Source: Branchiostoma belcheri
Lineage: Eukaryota > Chordata > Leptocardii > Amphioxiformes > Branchiostomatidae
Reading direction: 5' to 3'
Length of the DNA stretch: 64,000 nucleotides
NCBI RefSeq assembly: GCF_001625305.1
Contig: NW_017803943.1
Location: 1,356,706 to 1,420,705, forward strand
Shown here: one piece after another, positions 34,717-46,262 of the stretch
Layout of the letters: the number at the start of each line of letters is the position of its first letter
Position numbering within the stretch: the stretch's first letter is position 1
Program-made: the position numbers and the translations under genes
Notes under the pieces: generated by a model
What the model was told of the DNA's origin: nothing
Databases searched by the model: none
The model's input: the letters and a program-made list of their open reading frames with translations, nothing else

Positions 34717-37540
34717 CAATGTACTAGACATTGAATGTAAAGAACATTTCCTCCAGCAGAACTTGACATTTTGCGACAACCCCTCTCCACCTTGTACATG
34801 TAGGACACCTTGGTTTATATGATTTGCCTTCAAGTTGTTAATCCTTAACTACAGCTGCCGTGGAAAATTAGCCCCCTGTAATCATTCAAATAATCAGGTC
34901 TGAACAAAAGAGAGGTGAAGAATTAGGCCTTCTCCATTTCTGAGGCGAATCGGCTCTTTAATGTTCATCCCAAGGTGGTTAATGACACGAGCGCGGTGGA
35001 TATAATGACACGGGAGCGCTGGGAGGCACGTTCCTGTAATACAGTGTTTGGAACAAGCCGCCGGGCCTGTAATTTATCTAAGTTGGAGATGGAATGGGTC
35101 ACAAGAATTCTAAGTGCCGCCAATGTTTCGCTCGACCTGGATATGCTGTCAGTCTGAACCTGTGATCTGTTATGTAGGGTTTGGAATATAGATGAAGTAA
35201 GTGTGTGTGACCGTTTTTCGGGGCTCGAAATACCCACATGCAATTTTTAATGTGTGGTTTTCAAAATTTGCATGTGAAAAATATTCTGAACATGCAATTT
35301 TGCATGTTGAACATGTATGACAGTGTTCCCTTCAGACTGTCGCTGCTACCTAAGGCCTGGGGGGATGTTTGTATGTATGAGACAGTGGCTCTATACTCAT
35401 TTTATAATGTAGGATGCTTCTTTCCTATTTTCCCTGATGATTTTCTCAAGTCTATCGAAATTTGTCAGGTTTGCAAGCACGTGACTCATTTCTTCCGGTG
35501 CACCCACTACTGTGCAAACACTTCCTCTATCATAAGATGTTTGAAATTTTCTCAATATGTATCTTGTTGTATATCTCGAGGAGACTGAAGGCTGAATTAA
35601 CTTCAGTTTGTCTTGTACATTTTTGTAAATGTAGATTTTTGTAATCGTATGTAAGTTTTCTGCCAACATGCAACAACAACGTAACTGAAAAAAAAGTATT
35701 TCAAGCCCTGGACTTTTCCCTTGAAACTGCAGACTGAACCCTAAGCAATATACATTTTGTACATGTAGCACATGCAGCAGTATCAGGCTAATGTACATGA
35801 CTTGTATATAAATGTAATAAACAAAGCCTCCACAGAGTTCTTTGTATATATTACATAAAAGGCACCCTGCTAAGTTACAAAATTTATCCCAGACTACTTT
35901 ATTTCAAGAATTTAGTGCCGATGGAGAGATCTAGGTAGGTATTCAGGTCAGCGCTTGAAATATTGCATGACGTACATTTTTGTACATGCGGGGGCTTTTC
36001 AATGCTCTCAATTAAGGTGCAGCAGTAAGTCTTCACACCAGCCTGAAGATGCTATTTCCAACTTACAATAAATTGCCCTATATCTTTGTCGCCTAAGCTT
36101 ACTTCCGGCACTTCGTATATAATTCAAATTTATTCATCTGTGGGTGTGAAGCAATTATGTGTCACATGTGGTGCAGACATGTGCTTCACCTGAACAACTG
36201 TTCTTGGAAGAAAAAAACTCTGGGCTTCAATGAGATAATTTTCATACTCTAATAAGCACAGTGAAAGAGGCTCTCTCTGTCTCTATTGATATTTTTCTAG
36301 GTCAGGCCAATTGGTGACTGTGATTCAGTTATAGGAACTCACGAACAAAACACACCACGCTGGAAATAGTGGAATTTAGTAACTGTTGTATTCTATTATT
36401 ATAAGTTTTGTCTTACAGAAAGTGGAGGACAATATTATAGGAATTTAAAGTGTTTTTTTCTGGGCTTTAAAGATTTTTGTGTGTTTTCCTGCATCATAAC
36501 AATTATGTCTTCAACTTTTGGTTGGTTTAAACCATCATGTTAACGATTTTGAATATTGGATGGTATCTATGAACTGTAAAACCCATGCAACTACAATGTT
36601 TATCTTATAGGGACAAAAAATGGGGAAAAAAATCAAACTCGATGAAACTAACTTAATATTTTTACATTAATGTACAAATAAATTCATGTATGAAATTTTT
36701 CCAGTAAACTTAGATCTAATGTTACATTACACATTGATATGAATTATCAAGGCAAATAAACAAATAAACCAGAAAACATTTCCATAGTAACTGTTACGAT
36801 TGAAAAAACTCAGTCTACAAAATCAAGACTTTAGTGAAGATTATCAAACCACCCCTCGTTTGGACAGTGGTAGGTCCCGGTTACTTGATACAGTTTGTGA
36901 AGTGGTGAAAATTGGGAGAAATCTGCTGCTTTTGTGAGACTCACTCCACTAGAGAGTAATTAGGCAGGAAATAAGGTGGGGATGAAAAGAGTGGTACAAT
37001 ATGGCACCATCCCACATAAGTACCTCCACTCTCCGCTGGCTCCAAAGTCCATAAATAGTTGATAGTGTGTGAACACTTATCTCTAGTGACCAATACATTT
37101 AGATAATGGTGCCATTTGTCAGAGTAGGTTACACAAGAACTGTAACAAGATACCTGGATGTACGATATTTTATTTATCACGCGAACATTTGGACAAGCTT
37201 CCGTCAAATGTAGTTTGAGGTTAAAAAGGTAGCTACCTGTCTTAATATGAGTCTGCATCTAGGAGATCAAGTAATAAAGTAAGTAGCAAATTTCCATTGC
37301 ATTCCTAATTTCTTATACCATTTTGTTGTGATTATTACATATTTGTGATTGTCTAATAATATTAGATGATATATGGAAACGGGGCAGTGTAGTTACTCAG
37401 TCACACTGACATTGTTTTTATCAGTATTAAACCCCCCTCTAAGAGTGACCAAGTGGATCGTTCCAAAGGGTTCGTCAGTCTGCCTCAGTGCCAGAGGCGT
37501 TATGCTAATGTTGCTCACCCAAGTATAGCAGAGGGACTCG

Positions 37541-38061
37541 GGGGAATTCCAGCCGCTGATAAATATAATTCAGTTCCTTGTCAGTGTTGACTAGAGGGGT
37601 TGGTTGGTTGGTTGGTGCGCGTTGGCTCCTGCGTTACGTAGCTGTGGGGAGGCGGGGACTTGGTCGTGTGCTCCCGTGCGAAACATGCAGTACTACAGGG
37701 TCGGTCCAGTCCCACTGTGGCAGCTGGTGTACACGGGATGTTTCTGACGCTAGGCTGACGATCAACTCTCACGGGGCTTGCGTCTAACTTCCGCCTGTGG
37801 CCTGGCTATTATCTATAATATCGTGGGCAGGCCACACACAAGACCTCAGTGTACTGCTGGATTGTTACGGATTCTGAAGTGTTCCACTATTACTGACACT
37901 GTCGATTCACACACCACCACTTGTGAGGGCTGCCTACGGATGAGTGGACCGGGCACGGCGACGGAAGCGCCGAAGTTTCGTCTTACATTCCTATGACGTT
38001 TGGAAACTCGATCCACGCAACAAGGCCACAACACCTGTAGGTGAGGATTGACCGTTTCGCC
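37541..38061 (+). promoter_or_regulatory. Probable promoter and 5' UTR of the 38062 first exon
   Basis: GGGGAATTCC (37541-37550, a NF-kappaB-type palindrome) is followed by TAAATATAA (37559-37567, TATA-like). From 37600 the sequence becomes GC- and CpG-rich and stays so up to the ATG at 38062. A start site near 37590 would fit the TATA spacing. A (GGTT)n run sits at 37597-37614. Open frames here (37578-37787 plus, 37846-38373 minus) are not supported as genes. Confidence 0.4.
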
Positions 38062-38183
38062 ATGAGTCGGCCGAAGCCGGACCGAGATGTCCAGGGGGGC
38101 AGGAGCGGCCGTTTGCAAGCAGGTCCTCCTCCTAACTACTACTTCCCTCTGCGCGGACGTCGCTACACCCTGGCCAACATAAG
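38062..38183 (+). CDS. Second candidate alternative first exon of a PDE4/dunce-like gene
   Basis: The ATG at 38062 (CGCCATGA) follows an in-frame TAG at 38038-38040. Forty residues begin MSRPKPDRDVQGGRSG and end FPLRGRRYTLANI, with AG left over and a donor GTAACG at 38184. Exit is phase 2, like the 19647 exon. The end RRYTLANI plus S compares with the PDE4D5-type first-exon end QRRFTVAHT plus C, position by position: RR, aromatic, T, aliphatic, A, polar. So the two amphioxus-like exons resemble two different vertebrate PDE4 N-termini. The basic, Pro/Gly-rich start fits a targeting N-terminus without a signal peptide. Codon use is GC-rich, unlike the flanks. No shared downstream exon is visible, so the family call stays tentative. 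Confidence 0.5.
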
Positions 38184-39997
38184 GTAACGCAGAAGTCACT
38201 GCCAAACACTGCTGCAGTGCCCTTCCTCTGGTATGGCTCAGTCGTATCAACCTCTGCCAAAAGATATATATAAATATAATACTGGGAAATGCTTGCCATA
38301 TCCAAACTCTCTGGCTCTGTTTGGTTAAGGTTTGTTGAGTACATGTTGTCCATACCAAATTAGGTATGACCATTTGAATGTAACATTCAATAGACTGTGC
38401 AAATTAACCCCTTGTACTCCCAGCCGGAAACATGTGTAGTTCATGGCTTTGTTATTGTGGTCTATAATACATTTCTAAGGTTTATCGTTATGAAAATAAA
38501 CCAACCATACTCAAGACCATGGCCTACAAAACAGTGTAAACATATGACCCTACTGTAGTTGTCTTTCCAGTGAGTGATTATTAAGGTAAAACGTTGTTGT
38601 TGACATGAGCATTTCCCGATATACATGTAGTGCAATGCGTTCTTAAGTCAATTTTTAACACTTAGTGCCCTGCAGGGACAAAGATCATGTGTGTATATTC
38701 CTAGGGGGATACGTCTTTGTTTAACGTTGGTCTCTACTTTGGAACACGGTTAGCTTTAAAGTGGTCACGTACTGGCTATTGTTTTCCTATGACCCGGCAT
38801 GACACGCCAACAGTTGGGCTCAGAATGTCTATAGATTCTGAAGCTACCGTTGCCGTGCATGTTACCTCACACGGCGGTAATTTCATTTGTTGACATCGTC
38901 AATCTCTAACCGTTTATATACAATCCTGTTACAAAAACATGTATACGAGAATAATGACCTTATCTCTTGAGTTAATTGGGTATATAAGATTTTTCTTCTC
39001 TGTCGTCATTTAGGCTTGGATCATAATAAGAATGAATGAATGAATGCAGAGGAAGAATGCTGAAAGAAAGTCTCTCTCTCTTTGTGTCAAATGTTAGCAC
39101 TGTACAGCTATATGTCCTGAAAGCTGTCTGCATGGTGTGGTGTGTTGCATACAAACACAGTCACACACGATGTTGTGAGCTGACTTGATGATAGTCCTGC
39201 TGCCCTCATATTTACCCGGGCAATCCCAGTACTACATGTAGGAGGAAAGAGTGGGTGTCATCAGACTCATAAACCATACATACATATACATGTATCTGTG
39301 GGCGGACAAAATACTGGGTATTTTTTGCACCCAGAATTGGAGCTGTGCACCTAATTGTTGACAGTCAGTGTGGGTGCACCCATGCACCTTGATATTTGTG
39401 TAGAGTTTACAATGTACATACATGTAAAGTCATAAAATGGAACACTTATTCAGTATACAACAATTATTAAGAAAAACTGATCAAATATTTTGTTGTATGA
39501 CTTGTTTCAAAGTTAGCTATTATGATAGCATTTCAGTTTAAAGCTCTGAAAAGCTGCAATAGGTTGTACAATTACTTGTACGTTATGCTGAATGTATTAT
39601 ATTGTACACCAAATATTATTTGCCTAATGCAACTGTTCCCAATGATGAATTTTGAGCCCTGCATACATGCGTACATCTGTAGTATGCTTGACCAGGCAGC
39701 CGTATCAAACACATGTGCGTCATAGACACTTAATGTCCTGGCCTTTGCTTGTCAGTTCCGGGTAGATCAAGGAAGGCAAGCCTTGCAATCATGTGTCAGT
39801 AAACAAGCCGCAACTTTCCCTTCACTTCAAAGGCATAGTTTGAGGTAAGGTATTACGGATGGGTGGAAGTTACTGGCCCAGGAATCGCATTAGACAGATG
39901 TTAGAAATCATGGACAGACAGCCAGCAAAGAAATAGGGAAAGCTGCTACTAGGATGAATTGTACAAAAAATTAATTTCTTCTGAAAATATTCAATAC

Positions 39998-40265
39998 TGT
40001 TGCTTAATTTCGCAAAATTTGCTGCAGCCAATGTTCACTCAGCACACGCAAAGCACATTGAATATATTTAGGAAATAAAAAGGCAGTACAAAAAGAGTAC
40101 AAAAAGTCTAAGAAAAATTCACACTTTCCTTCAGGAAATATATGTGTAGATTTAGATGTTATTGCTGTTGCTAAATTTGCAGAATTTTCTGCAGCCAATG
40201 TTAGAGCAAATCAGCATACTCAAGACAAATCTAAATATACTGTATTTAGGAACAAAATTGAAAGG
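39998..40265. repeat. Two-unit tandem duplication, period about 170 bp
   Basis: TTGCTGCAGCCAATGTT (about 40020) and TTCTGCAGCCAATGTT (about 40187) start matching stretches. Both continue through CAGCA, a Lys-codon-like A-rich run, and ATATATTTAGGAA / ATACTGTATTTAGGAA, followed by AAAAGGC / GAAAGGC. Confidence 0.55.
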
Positions 40266-40978
40266 CTATAATTATTATACTTCTCTACATTAAAAAAGGT
40301 TTTGCTGACTTTACTCTACAACTACTTTCTGCATTGTTATGCTGAAGCAGCAAGAAGCAGCAGAGTTTTGATGAATGATCCTTAACGTGACTTATGTATT
40401 ATCGCCTCCAGATCTTGTCCTTGTTGATACAGTCAGATACTTTAAAGAAATGGCTGACTGTACACAATGCCTTGTGACAAGCTGTTAGCTTTTTTTGTCA
40501 ATGGCAGAGTCCATCTATCATGGCAGTGATTGAGTGTGAAGGCCATGCCCTTTGTTTATAGGAGGAACTTACCCTGAAGGCCATTCATGTTCCCAAAACT
40601 AAACATTTATCAACAAACTGAATTGATCATGCAAGGCTTGGTGATATATGAGCTGAATATAGGGGAGGTATCAGTCATCTCAGTTAGCGTAGTGAGTAAT
40701 TATTTTTATCTGACAGTCCACTTTTATCTTAAATAAACTGAACCATTCAGGTGGCAGTCAAATTCTTAATTATAGAATAAGGATGAAGAAATGATTGTCA
40801 ACTAGAGTGCTACTTGTTATGATTTCAGATATAGTAGATTAAGTTTTCTTTATGCTTCTTTCTCTTTCTGATTTAGAAGGAATACAATTTGAGTACCATA
40901 ATCATGATCATTCAGTGGTAGTTATGCAGTCATTTACACATCTCATCTAGATCTTGGCTCAATGTCCCGTATTATGCG

Positions 40979-41098
40979 AGGCTTTGGGAAGCAGCTGGAA
41001 AGAGTGGCAAACTGTTCTCTTGGCGCAGACCAACTTTCCTGGCATGTCATCTGCCTATTTGTCCAATTTCTACTCTTTCCAGTCGCTTCCCAAAGCCT
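40979..41098. repeat. Hairpin with 27-bp arms and a 66-bp loop
   Basis: The left arm 40979-41005 begins AGGCTTTGGGAAGC and ends CTGGAAAGAGT. The right arm 41072-41098 is its inverted copy with two adjacent mismatches. It belongs to no MITE family seen elsewhere in the window. The overall size of about 120 nt is compatible with a small fold-back transposon or a hairpin RNA precursor. Confidence 0.5.
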
Positions 41099-42713
41099 GG
41101 TAGAGGTTTAAAGTAGCCTCTGTATGTGTGACAGCTGTCTCCCATGTGGTGGAATGCACAGGGCATGAATCCTACATTGTGTGTACGTCCTGTAAATACA
41201 TTTTGAATATGTGTCCCTTAAAATAATGCATCTGACTTTGATGATATATACATGTGTGGCCGAAGAGTGATAAGTCATTGTACACTGAGTTGATGGCTGT
41301 TGACATGTTTGTCATAACCCTGTAAAAGGAGGTGGCAACTGGCTATGCTTTGTGATCTTTTTCTATTCCATTATGCCAGTAGCTTATCTGTACAGTGTGC
41401 GTGTTCCAAGTAAGATTGTTTTCCACATGCCGACATTGTGTTCGTTGATAATTGATCCTGACCTGACGTCAGGTGGAATAGAAAAGGGCTTACCGAAGGC
41501 ATTTACTAATTGGATGGAAAAGAATTGCATCAGTTTCAAGTGATTTCTTAATTGCATCAAAGGAAGCTGAAGAATTAGACGTAATTTGGCAAGCCGCTTT
41601 GAGCACTTATCCAATATTGCTTTTCTATACCATGACTTGTTCATTGGTCAAAGATCTATAGTTACTAAAAGGTATAAGAAATGCCAGAATAATTGGATTC
41701 TGTACAAAAATTATTGATTTCGTCAATGAAATTTTCTTGCAAATTGGTGGTCTACAAGTTCCAGTTTGAATCCAGCTCAATTTAGAGGTTTGGGGGTTAG
41801 AGGACTTAATTGACCAGCTTGAGTCGATCAACCAGTGGACTTGAAGAGCACTTAGAACAGCTAAGTAGACTAATGCCGTGCATAGGAAACTGCCAAAAAC
41901 ACTCCTATCTGCATACCAAGTTTAAGTACGATCAGAGCAATGTTGATGCATTCCAACACTTACTACTGCAGGCTTATAGATAAAAGAAAAAAATAGAAAG
42001 GCCGACATAAGCTCATGAGCAAATACAGCATATTTCACTCCATCTCCCCATAGAAATGGACTGTTCCAAACTCAAACCTATATGTATGGTGTGAAGTGAA
42101 GTATAAAAACAGCACTCATGAATTTGTGTGGCCCAAATAATGCTGCTGCTACTGTTCTACGTACTGGACTGACCCATAGCCACTGTGCTGTAGTGCTTCT
42201 CATCAGCTGTGTGGCCCAAGAGCAATAGAAACAGAGAAACGAGGTCTATTCCTCGAAAAGATTGGGAAAGGTTTAAATGTAACTTAAATGATATAGTTGA
42301 TGGAGTAAAAAAGGGATAGCCTGTATTAACAGTTGAATAGCTGACCTGGTTTTTGGTAATACCTGCAATTTATGGATATCTTGCTGGAAATCTCTGTTTT
42401 TGTAGTTTTCTTAAAAGCTCTCCTGCCATGGTTACTTGAAACCACTTTGTCTTTAGAACAAAACTTCAGCTCATAGAGTTAACAACAGAGATGGAAATGC
42501 ACAAAATAATTAAAGTCATTCCTTAGTTCACACCAAATGTTTTGTAAAACTGTAGCAAGATGACATTATGGATTTGAAGCAGTATAAAGGCTTGGATGAA
42601 AACTTACATCGTTCTGATTGGGTTCACTGCCTGAAACTTTGTGTACTTTAGTACTAACTTTCCCCTCAAACTCAATTTTCCTGTTGATACTCCAAACTAA
42701 TATGCTTTTTTAA

Positions 42714-42748
42714 GATCTGAGAACCAACAAATCAATTCTGGTGTGGCC
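42714..42748. mobile_element. Solo end of a Harbinger-type MITE
   Basis: GATCTGAGAACCAACAAATC, then CTGGTGTGGCC, matches the right end of the diverged copy at 45467-45727 (CTGAGAACCAACAAAATCAA, GGTGTGGCC). No partner end is visible. Confidence 0.5.
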
Positions 42749-43576
42749 TTCATCCTGCCTTGGAGAGAGAATGTAAGAGGACTTATAGGATTTGGAACAA
42801 TGAGACCAGGCAAGACTAGGTGGTCTTAAAAAGGACCCACCGCTAAATCATGTCCCTTGTATGGGATACTTGTAGGCACCACAAAACCACACTATAAATT
42901 CAACCATGAAATACCCAGTGGTTGTTCGTATTTCATGTTTCATTGTCTCTTGTTTTTTTGGATAAGCTTCAAGATTCCTACATCCAATTTCTCTGTGGTT
43001 GTGTGAGTTTAATTTCATGGTCAGCTAGGAAGAACAGTTCAGAGTAACAGCGAACGTGAAAACATTTGAGGTGTCTGGGACAAAACATTCTTTTCCATTA
43101 CTAACTTAGACTTACTATTCAGAAAAATTCAATATATTTTGTGATTCCAACATGGATTGCTGCTAGCTTTCATGCATACATAAAGATGAGCCATGTAATC
43201 AGACTCATTCATCAATCCGAAGGTATCTCTTTCCTTGTACACAATAACATCCACTTTTACCCATCTTCTTTAATGATACTTAATGAGCTTCACATCTAAG
43301 TGCCTTACAGCATTTCTGTAGCTAGTGTAGGTCCAACTTAAAGTCATAATGCGTCATGTTTCAAATACAAGGCTTTTAAGGAGGAATCTTAAAGATGCTA
43401 TGACGTATTCCTACTTGCTCTAGTCTGTTGCCATGGCAGCTACATTCTGTGTGATCAATCCTTGGCTGATTGTCAGGTACATGATGAAGCGTGTTGTCAT
43501 CAGACCAGAAGCTGTGACAAAGCCAAACTAAATCCTGTTGATTGAAAAGAAACACACAAAGTCATGGTACGTCAAA

Positions 43577-43800
43577 TACTGTAAATCACACAATCATGTT
43601 CGCAGTAGCAAAAATTAGCGGTCTGAGAAAAATGGTCTGTTCATTTCGCAGAACTATACGTTCATTTCATGGTGCGGCAGATGCAGAAAAAAGAAAGTCA
43701 GCAAATTATTTGTTCACGGAAATGATATAAGTTTGCGGTACAGAAGTGACTGCGAAAACTGTGAATATAAAAGTACCGTTAAAAATCATGATTTACAGTA
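43577..43800. mobile_element. CTGTAAATCAC MITE, full length, inverted orientation
   Basis: It starts TACTGTAAATCACACAATCA and ends ATGATTTACAGTA. The interior carries GGTCTGAGAAAAATGG, GCAGAACTATACGTTCATTT, AGAAAAAAGAAAGTCAGCAA and GTTTGCGGTACAGAAGTGAC. At 224 bp it is one of the better-preserved copies. Confidence 0.75.
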
Positions 43801-43807
43801 GGAAACT

Positions 43808-43996
43808 TTGATAATTTACATGCAGTTTTGCAGCTACAGAATGAGCATGATTATTTGTTTGGGTACCGCAAATAATCGTGATCTACAAGTCATCCATTTT
43901 TTGATGATTTACATGCAGTTTTGCAGTTGCTTTCCAGCTGCTGACAATGTGCGTCATTATTTATTTGGGTACACTTGTGGAAATAATCCACTTGAA
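43808..43996. repeat. Tandem duplication, period about 93 bp
   Basis: Two units begin TTGATAATTTACATGCAGTT and TTGATGATTTACATGCAGTT, and both continue to TTATTTGTTTGGGTAC / TTATTTATTTGGGTAC and an AATAATC end. The array abuts the right end of the MITE at 43800. Confidence 0.6.
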
Positions 43997-44675
43997 CGCT
44001 CTACAAGTTTACTGTAACCAAAGAGCGGAGCATCAACACTTGACATTTCAGGCTCTCCCTTTCCGAGTGAAACAGACTGTGAAATACAGAAACATGACCC
44101 GTAGCTCTCGGGCATATTTCATTTTGCAGGACTCACGGGGAATTCCAGCCAATCTCCAGGTGCCTGGAGATTTGCGCACACGTTTTGATTTCATGCAAAG
44201 GTGTATGTAAACATCAGAGCCAGACTGATTGGATCAAGTTCAGGCCTGAGGGCCAATTTCAAAACTGTAATTTGTCCCTAAAGGACTTGGCACTTCTGAT
44301 ATGACACTAATTACCAGTAAGCTGGATGACTCTTGGCTTTACCTGTTGTGAACTGTGGAAACTTGTGTTTACACACTTCTTATGTCAAGGACATACATGT
44401 ACCTCTTCATTTTATTAAAGCCCAATGGGGTGTTTTGCCAACATAGCTTTTTTTGTAGAGGTGAAGCAAGCTAAATGTAGCTAACTGTTTAGGCAACAAT
44501 AAAAGCTGCGCTGAATGCGACAGACTGTTTAGACAACTGTAAAAATGCCTGGCAGCATTCAAGTCCAAGAACTGGATTTATGACTTAGGCTTGTTTCTGT
44601 GTATCTTTCTTGCTGCTTATTATATATGCTTACATTGTACAGTCATGTATTTTTCCACTGATGTCTCCCTGAGTG

Positions 44676-44746
44676 CAAAAACAAACAAACAAACAAACAA
44701 CAACACACCAATCTTGAAATATGTGCTTAATGACCCCCCCCCCCTT
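44676..44746. repeat. (CAAA)n run and poly-C tract
   Basis: About six CAAA units lie at 44676-44702, and an 11-base C run lies at about 44734-44744. Confidence 0.85.
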
Positions 44747-45350
44747 AAAAATTAAACAAGCTGAAACTATATTCATGTACATCTGTTTAGATCTACAATA
44801 TTACTCAAGAACTAAATGGCATTCCTGACTCAGGTAGGCTGATAAACAGCCAGAAAATAGCCACCTACAAGCTGTGATATTTGGCATTTCAAGTTGTACT
44901 TCATCGCCAGCCTTTAATATATATGAAAAAGTCAACCTGGCCATTCTTTAAGTCATAACATTTAAAATGGAATAGCCCTGGTCCGAATTGGTTTCACACC
45001 GTGCTTGGTAATCCGATCAGGATTAATACCTGCGGCCTTTTCCTTTGTAGCCCGCAGGGAGACAAATGCAGAGTTAAACGCCAACCGAGTTGCTAGATGA
45101 TACGTCTTGTTTACTCCCACCACAAGGAATGGCACCTTCTGACATGAGAACCAGCCGGAAACAATTTGTTGTTCCCAAATTCAGGACAGCCCCTTTATCA
45201 CAATCACAAGATAGAGTACAAACATTTTATCTTAGTCGTGTGTTTCCCAGCCATATCTGATTGGAAATAGGAGGTTCCAGGGCTTTAATTCTCTGATGGG
45301 GATAGCTCACCAACACTGTAGGAGTGTTGAAAGACTTGGAATAAAAACAG

Positions 45351-45727
45351 CAGTGTTCTGGCCAGCCTGAATCTTTTCTGCCACCTCTCAATTCTGTTTC
45401 ATGTAACATCATGTCAAGTGCCAGAAGTGCGCCAATCCTAGAGGGTGTCCGGGGACAGGAGTTGGGTAAAATGCTCATATTTTGGCCCAAGCAGTTGAAG
45501 AAAGCTCCTTCATTTCCTATATATAGTTGTTCCATGTATCAATGCATACCAGCCTAGTATGTTGACATCATGGCTCCTACCATACATGTACATGTAGCTT
45601 TTTGGGCTATCAGAGGATAGCCCAAAAAGGCTGCCTTAAGGTTTGTTAACTTTTTATTATTTTTATGCCCTGTCACTTATTTTTTCTGAAAAATTCTGAG
45701 AACCAACAAAATCAAATTGGTGTGGCC
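45351..45727. mobile_element. Nested MITE patch: hAT-type fragment then Harbinger family A
   Basis: CAGTGTTCTGGCCAGCC at 45351 is a hAT-type terminus. It is followed by CTCAATTCTGTTTCATGTAA and CATCATGTCAAGTGCCA, matching the reversed copy at 51836-52148, and breaks off near 45440. From about 45467 (AAAATGCTCATATTTTGGCC) the sequence follows the interior of Harbinger family A to its right end GGTGTGGCC at 45727. The left end of that element is missing, so either one inserted into the other or both were truncated at a shared breakpoint. Confidence 0.6.
45598..45629. repeat. Perfect 14-bp-arm hairpin with 4-base loop
   Basis: CTTTTTGGGCTATC, AGAG, then the exact complement GATAGCCCAAAAAG. It lies inside the Harbinger family A copy, where the other copies have only CATTTTGGGCCATAATAGGA. 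It has the shape of a terminator but sits in a transposon interior, so I give it no function. Confidence 0.7.
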
Positions 45728-46205
45728 TATGGTTGAAAAAGACTGACATTTCAGATGATTTCTTCTGAAGTACACATTACCTGGTATGTCAAAGAACAAG
45801 GCCAGAGTTCTGGCTATCTATAATTATCTTTATCACTTTAATCAGTTCTAATGTTCTTGATGAATGGGTACCCAACTCCTTTCCAATTTGTGTCTCCCAG
45901 TTTAGGGCTTTGTAGTTTCCTTTGTAGCTTTTGTCCAATTATCTGGGCTCTGGAGGCTAATATCCATGTAATTAAGATGTAATGGATGCATCAATTATAA
46001 GTTGATGAAGGACCTTTGTTCTTAAGCAGTGGTCTATGGACATGTGTCTTACTTAAGATGTTGATATCTCTAATACAGATAACCCAGCCATTGTCTGATT
46101 AACTGTGAAGGAAATTGTTATAATACAATATAAATGTAAAACTATAAATAAATCTTTAATCCAAAAACAGATGTAAGATCTGTCTGTCTCAGTGTTTTAC
46201 AGGAG

Positions 46206-46262
46206 AACTTTATTGCACAATAATTGTACATGATACAATGTATGGCAAAAGAAACAAACTAA
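46206..46262 (-). repeat. LINE/SINE tail-like fragment
   Basis: CTTTATTGCACAATAATTGT, then ACAATGTATGGCAAAAG, matches the piece at 8474-8530. A related start (CCTTTATTGCACGCAAC) occurs at 57228 after GAATGAATG, a short-repeat tail seen on CR1/L2-like LINEs. Confidence 0.35.

Noticed and set aside
35397-35798. 133-codon minus-strand and 116-codon plus-strand frames
   Set aside because: The two are antisense to each other, lack splice or start context and give low-complexity peptides. I found no family feature.
37846-38373. 175-codon minus-strand open frame
   Set aside because: It lies antisense to a better-supported plus-strand first exon and its 5' UTR. GC-rich sequence gives long chance frames, and the peptide has no recognisable motif.
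44130-44200. Possible exon with acceptor TTTCATTTTGCAG and donor AAAG/GTGTAT
   Set aside because: The phase-2-entry frame leaves in phase 1 and the other frame needs phase-0 entry, so it does not fit the phase pattern of the other exons. Composition is not clearly coding.
45598-45629. Rho-independent terminator
   Set aside because: The stem-loop is perfect, but the genome is eukaryotic and the hairpin sits inside a MITE.
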